A stretch of DNA of 64,000 bases. Source: Paenibacillus aceris. Lineage in GTDB: Bacteria > Bacillota > Bacilli > Paenibacillales > NBRC-103111. Shown piece by piece: positions 60,405 to 64,000 of the stretch (positions are counted from its first letter, which is position 1; each line of letters starts with the position of its first letter). The notes below the pieces were generated by a model, which was given only the letters and a program-made list of their open reading frames with translations, did not search any database and had not been told where the DNA came from. The position numbers were made by a program, and so were the translations under genes. The stretch covers positions 1 through 64,000 of the forward strand of contig NZ_JAGGKV010000018.1 of NCBI RefSeq assembly GCF_017874035.1, given 5' to 3'.

Positions 60405-60433
60405 ATTGTAACCGTTACAGATTACACAGTCAA
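60405..60433 (-). promoter_or_regulatory. Promoter of the Rrf2 gene with overlapping palindromes
   Basis: On the minus strand TTGACT (60428-60433), 17-base spacer, TACAAT (60405-60410). A perfect 13-bp palindrome TGTAAC-C-GTTACA (60407-60419) covers the -10 edge and a second dyad (ACACA/TGTGT) covers the -35, suggesting autoregulation. Confidence 0.7.
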
Positions 60434-60459
60434 TGTGTGAACGCTTAGAAACGGAAAGA

Positions 60460-61068
60460 TTACAAAACTTGGATATCAAAGTTTAGCAGCATGTCGCTTA
60501 GCAAGGAAAGCGGTAAACCCACAACGGTAAAATAGTCACCTGAAATCGATTCTACGATGGTGCTCCCAATCCCTTGAATCGCATAAGAGCCCGCTTTATC
60601 CTTAGGCTCTCCGGTCGCGATATAGCGGCGAATTTGCGCATCGGACATACCCTTCATCTTCACATGGGTCACGCTGTGCAGGGCGACACGCTTTCCTGTC
60701 TCCGCATCAATGCAGGCAACTCCGCTGTACACCTGGTGCGTCGTACCTTGCAGAGCTTTCAGCATCCGGAAGGAGTCCTCTTCATCTGCGGGCTTGCCCA
60801 GAACCTCATCTTGGAGAACGACGATGGTGTCAGATCCAACAATAATCCCGTGCTTTTCGCCGGGTTCCAGCATTTCCCGAACCGTCGACGCTTTGCGAAT
60901 GGATAAAACTTCTACCATCTCGGAAGGAGTTATTTTTCCTTCTACGGTCTCATCCGCGTCACTCACCCGAATGATATAGGGTAGTCCAAGTGATTGAATC
61001 AGTTCCTGCCTCCTCGGTGAGGATGAAGCAAGAATAAGTCTTTGCTCGTGGTTAAGGGAATTACTCAT
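60460..61068 (-). CDS. maf: Maf nucleotide pyrophosphatase
   Basis: 202 residues from ATG 61068 (AGGAG eight bases upstream). ILASSSPRRQELIQSLGLPY is the Maf signature, with SDADETVEGKITPSEMV, ISIRKAS-like VLSIRKAST, GSDTIVVLQDEVLGKP and GEPKDKAGSYAIQGIGS. Hydrolyses dTTP, UTP or modified nucleotides (house-cleaning); linked to septum inhibition in B. subtilis. Confidence 0.96.
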   Translation of the reverse strand: MSNSLNHEQRLILASSSPRRQELIQSLGLPYIIRVSDADETVEGKITPSEMVEVLSIRKASTVREMLEPGEKHGIIVGSDTIVVLQDEVLGKPADEEDSFRMLKALQGTTHQVYSGVACIDAETGKRVALHSVTHVKMKGMSDAQIRRYIATGEPKDKAGSYAIQGIGSTIVESISGDYFTVVGLPLSLLSDMLLNFDIQVL

Positions 61069-61118
61069 AAAAACATCTCCTAGCCTTTGATAATGTCCGA
61101 ACGATGATTCAATGCCGA

Positions 61119-61361
61119 TTAAAGCTTGCGATATAGGAGGAAAGCCCCCACTAATCCAAGAATACTGCACAAGTTTAGTCTCACCAGTAGATGCAGCTCA
61201 TATTTCACAACTTGCAAGTCTGCTTTGGGATCCCAAGTAATAGAGGCCGATTTCGTCAAAAAAGATAGAGCAGGCACAGGAGCCAGCAACTGGCCGACAA
61301 TAATCCCGGTTATTAAACCGATGATTAAAAATATCACTAATGTAAAGGTGCCTTTTTTCAT
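61119..61361 (-). CDS. DUF4321 membrane protein
   Basis: 80 residues from ATG 61361, nine bases after GAGAGG. Two membrane segments (TFTLVIFLIIGLITGIIVGQ and LCSILGLVGAFLLYR), with a short outside loop. Matches DUF4321, regularly next to maf and radC in Paenibacillus-type genomes. No known function. Confidence 0.82.
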   Translation of the reverse strand: MKKGTFTLVIFLIIGLITGIIVGQLLAPVPALSFLTKSASITWDPKADLQVVKYELHLLVRLNLCSILGLVGAFLLYRKL

Positions 61362-61504
61362 CGCTGTCATCCTCTCTTCTATGTACAAGCCTATTATACG
61401 GGCACACACTATTTTTTTCCATGAAAATGTAACCATATGGTGATTGTTTCCTGCTTACAATCTACGCTGATCCTAGTAAGATAGTTTATCGGAGGTACTT
61501 CAAC

Positions 61505-62743
61505 ATGACTTTACTTAAAAGACTTGTCCTGCTCACTTTTATACTTACGATAGCGTTTCCTTACCAAGCTTTTGCTTACAAAATTGTACTGGACGCCGGA
61601 CATGGCGGGAGCGATCCCGGTGCCACAGGTGTAAATGGTTTACAAGAAAAAGATGTCAACCTCGACATCACCCAGAAGCTCCGGGATGAGCTGGCAAAGC
61701 GAGGCTACGAAGTCGTCATGACGCGAACGGATGACACCTACTTGTCACTCGCACAGCGCGTAAACTTCACAGATTCCTTGCAAGCGGATTTATTCGTTTC
61801 CGTCCATGCCAATTCGCATCCTAACAACACGGTTAATGGAAGCATGGTGCTCTACTACGACAACGCATACCCCCAAGAAGATTATCCCGCAAGCGATAAA
61901 ATGAAACAGTTGACGCCTTACAGCAAAGATTTGGCTCAGCACGTACTAGATGCGCTAGTCTCCGCTGCAGGCACCAAAAACTTAGGACTAGTTCCAAGCG
62001 CTGTTTATGTAGCCAGAATGGGGAGCATTCCAAGTATTCTGGTAGAAACTGCTTTTCTAAGCCAATCCAATGATGCGGCATTACTTGCAAACGATGCGAT
62101 GCGATCCAAAATGGCATTGGGCATTGCGAACGGCATTGCCGCTTATTCGCCACCTATGTTTACAGATTCCCTTGGACACTGGGCAAGAGAAGCCATACTT
62201 CGCATGAAGAACAAAGGTGTTATTGACGGCATCGCCAATCGGTATGAGCCGGATCGCGCTTTGAAAAGAGCCGAATTCCTTACACTGATGGACCGGGTAT
62301 TTTCATTCAGCAAATTAGAAACGGCGTGTGCGCCAAACGGAAGCGTAACTTCTGCGGTCTATAGCTGTCAGACGGCTGACCCAACATACAAAGACCTGCC
62401 CGATTCTTATTGGGCAAGCCCTGTTTTCGCCAAAGCCCAGAAATTGAACCTGCTTCAGGGCTACGCCGATGGGACGATTCGCCCCGAACAAGCGATCACG
62501 CGAGGTGAAGTTGCTTATCTGTTCGACCGTCTCATCCAAATGACTGCAAAAAGCACGGGGAAAAGCGCTTCTCCCAAGGTATCATTCGACGATGTACCCG
62601 CAGAATTGTGGAGTGCAAATGCGATCTACGCGCTGAAACAAAAAGGCATTATTAACGGAATCACGGATACTTCGTTCAAACCGGAACAAACGATGACACG
62701 CGCAGAGATAGCTGCCTTGTTAGATCGTTATTACGCGAAGTAA
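61505..62743 (+). CDS. N-acetylmuramoyl-L-alanine amidase with SLH domains
   Basis: 412 residues. Signal peptide to about residue 24, Amidase_3 domain (about 27-215) with zinc ligands in LDAGHGGSDPGATG, the Glu of NGLQEKDVNLD, SVHANSHP and the catalytic Glu in LVETAFLS. Three S-layer homology domains follow (SLGHWAREAILRMKNKGVID, SYWASPVFAKAQKLNLLQGY, ELWSANAIYALKQKGIING), which anchor it to the wall polymer. Divergent from DUF4321; GGAGG lies before ATG 61505. Confidence 0.95.
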   Translation: MTLLKRLVLLTFILTIAFPYQAFAYKIVLDAGHGGSDPGATGVNGLQEKDVNLDITQKLRDELAKRGYEVVMTRTDDTYLSLAQRVNFTDSLQADLFVSVHANSHPNNTVNGSMVLYYDNAYPQEDYPASDKMKQLTPYSKDLAQHVLDALVSAAGTKNLGLVPSAVYVARMGSIPSILVETAFLSQSNDAALLANDAMRSKMALGIANGIAAYSPPMFTDSLGHWAREAILRMKNKGVIDGIANRYEPDRALKRAEFLTLMDRVFSFSKLETACAPNGSVTSAVYSCQTADPTYKDLPDSYWASPVFAKAQKLNLLQGYADGTIRPEQAITRGEVAYLFDRLIQMTAKSTGKSASPKVSFDDVPAELWSANAIYALKQKGIINGITDTSFKPEQTMTRAEIAALLDRYYAK

Positions 62744-62792
62744 GGATAAACGACTACATCGTCCTATTAGGACAAGCGCGTTTGTCAAGGTA
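62742..62792 (+). repeat. 51-bp element, copy 3
   Basis: Opens AAGGATAAACGACTACATCG, centre ATCGTCC-TATT-AGGACAA, closes TTTGTCAAGGTA. Its first two bases are the last two of the amidase stop codon. Confidence 0.75.
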
Positions 62793-62798
62793 GATAAG

Positions 62799-62856
62799 AA
62801 AAGCAGTGTGTCCTCAGAGGCTCTTCATAGAGTTCTCGCGGACACACTGCTTTTTT
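62799..62856. terminator. Terminator between amidase and spoIIB
   Basis: AAAAGCAGTGTGTCC pairs with GGACACACTGCTTTT; long loop; T6 on the plus strand and A-rich on the other side, so it can serve both convergent genes. Confidence 0.88.
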
Positions 62857-62858
62857 AG

Positions 62859-63998
62859 TTAAGATACGCTGATTTTCTTAAGCAGTTCTTTCTGTGCAAG
62901 GATGTACTGCATCATGGATGTTTGCGCTTGCCACAGCATCGCTGTGGAAGGACTTTTCTTGTACTCGTCCATCGACTGCACGGCGCTGTTCAGTGCAGAA
63001 GTCATCTTTTGCACAATAGGCTTGGAGTCATCGTTTAAACCTTCATTGAGGGACGTGGATAACGTTGTCAGTGCCTGATGGGAAGAATGAATGGTTTGCA
63101 AGGAGCTATCCGATAGCGCAGTCGGCTTCGTTTCCGCAAGATGAATAAGGGCGAGTTCATTAATTGTATTCACAAGCTTATCTCCTTCTGTGATAAAAGA
63201 AGGAACCGCCTCTGGCTCTTGCCCGCCCCAACGAATTCCTGTCGCAGCCGGGATATCCAAACTTTTGATATACACTTCTATCGTTTTATCCGCCGTTTGT
63301 ACTTGTTGTCGAAGGGTGTTGGCATCATCCTTACTCTTGGCAAATCCTACAAATACGGTGAGCTTATCCGAGGTGTCCAGCGCGGAAGCCAAGCCCTTCT
63401 TTTTCAATGTATCTTGGATGGCTTGGGCTCCCTGCAAGGAGCTGAATACGCCATTTTGCAGGAATGTATAGGATTTAGCAGGAATTTGAACCGGAGTCAC
63501 TGCAGCGGCTGCCGCCGGAAGGGCGGATGCTTGATCTGTGCCCGTTTTTGTAGCTCCGCCCGGGGCCTTAGATGGGCCGGCCGCCTGCACATTAGCTGAA
63601 GGAACAGCGATTGTTTGGCCCGATGCGGATTGTGTAGCATCACGATCGGATGATGAAAACAAGGAGAGAACAAAGAATCCGAAGGCGATCCCCGTAACGA
63701 CAGCTCCTGCCACCGAGGTTGCAATGCGAATCCAGGGTGCTCCACTTGATTTGGCGTATCTGGCGCCTGTTTCCGGTTCTATATAAGGACCTTTTTGCGT
63801 CCAACTTGACCACTCGTCACGATTTCGCTCCGTAATCGGCTCCGTTCTTTCAGCGGGGACATCCCTAACCCCTTGCTCTTCCCGGACAGACTGCGATTCG
63901 CGAATAATTCGCTCGACTCGTTCCCCCTCTGTCTCAATCTGACTGCTCCAGCTCCCAAAATCCGTCGTAAATGTATTAAGCGCATGCGGCTCAAACAT
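62859..63998 (-). CDS. spoIIB: SPOR-domain SpoIIB-like protein
   Basis: 379 residues from ATG 63998; the window ends two bases later, so a start further upstream is possible. Charged cytoplasmic N-terminus (1-88), one membrane segment (about 91-114), an Ala/Pro/Thr/Ser linker, a SPOR domain (about 180-245: YTFLQNGVFSSLQGAQAIQD) and a helical C-terminal part. SpoIIB localises engulfment proteins to the sporulation septum. The place beside maf and radC equals B. subtilis spoIIB; B. subtilis SpoIIB is of similar size (about 330). Confidence 0.83.
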   Translation of the reverse strand: MFEPHALNTFTTDFGSWSSQIETEGERVERIIRESQSVREEQGVRDVPAERTEPITERNRDEWSSWTQKGPYIEPETGARYAKSSGAPWIRIATSVAGAVVTGIAFGFFVLSLFSSSDRDATQSASGQTIAVPSANVQAAGPSKAPGGATKTGTDQASALPAAAAAVTPVQIPAKSYTFLQNGVFSSLQGAQAIQDTLKKKGLASALDTSDKLTVFVGFAKSKDDANTLRQQVQTADKTIEVYIKSLDIPAATGIRWGGQEPEAVPSFITEGDKLVNTINELALIHLAETKPTALSDSSLQTIHSSHQALTTLSTSLNEGLNDDSKPIVQKMTSALNSAVQSMDEYKKSPSTAMLWQAQTSMMQYILAQKELLKKISVS

Positions 63999-64000
63999 GC

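Overview
The window reads as a chromosomal segment of an endospore-forming Bacillota of the Paenibacillus type. This is inferred from gene content and order, since no rRNA is present. Most genes lie on the minus strand, in the order long known from the Bacillus subtilis spoIIB-maf-radC-mreBCD-minCD-spoIVF-rpmA-obg-pheA-safA-bofC-ruv-queA-tgt-secDF-recJ-relA-hisS-aspS-rarA segment. Non-Bacillus features include RuvC, an RNase E/G family protein, an SLH-domain amidase and a homoserine operon. About 60 protein genes are supported. No rRNA, tRNA, CRISPR array or prophage was seen.

Layout from low to high coordinate. 1-8 kb: a DUF3889-like secreted protein, rarA, tcdA, and a T-box-controlled hisS-aspS pair, then a divergent HxlR regulator/DoxX pair. 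8-20 kb: an extremely acidic small protein, a membrane-anchored FAD oxidoreductase, an unlisted 57-residue ORF, relA-dtd, recJ-apt, a cation efflux protein and secDF. 20-26 kb: comN, spoVB, DUF421, an ArsB/NhaD-type permease, yrzE and a PAP2 phosphatase. 26-34 kb: yajC-tgt-queA, a SpoIID/LytB protein, ruvCAB and bofC. 34-42 kb: an ECF sigma factor, a SafA-like LysM protein, the pheB-hom-thrB-pheA operon, a Nudix hydrolase and an SH3-NlpC/P60 protein. 42-50 kb: a TrpD2-like gene, obg, a Spo0B-like protein, rplU-prp-rpmA, rng and spoIVFAB. 50-64 kb: rodA, minCD, mreBCD, radC, an Rrf2 regulator, maf, an SLH amidase and spoIIB.

Functionally the segment joins cell-shape and division genes (mreBCD, rodA, minCD), sporulation genes (spoIIB, spoIVFA/FB, bofC, spoVB, safA, Spo0B-like), translation (hisS, aspS, L21, L27, Prp, Tgt, QueA, TcdA, Dtd, Obg), recombination and repair (RuvABC, RecJ, RarA, RadC), protein export (SecDF, YajC) and the stringent response.

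Four things stand out. (1) radC is split by a 2717-bp group II intron with a maturase/HNH ORF; precise excision restores the reading frame. (2) An intergenic nested palindrome of about 180 bp occurs five times, each with a 76-77 bp inverted core. (3) A separate 51-bp element occurs three times at exactly the same length. (4) A ~36-nt leader box, a hairpin sitting directly on the Shine-Dalgarno sequence, precedes recJ, ruvB, the sigma factor and (degenerate) safA. Whether any of these families is already catalogued could not be checked here.
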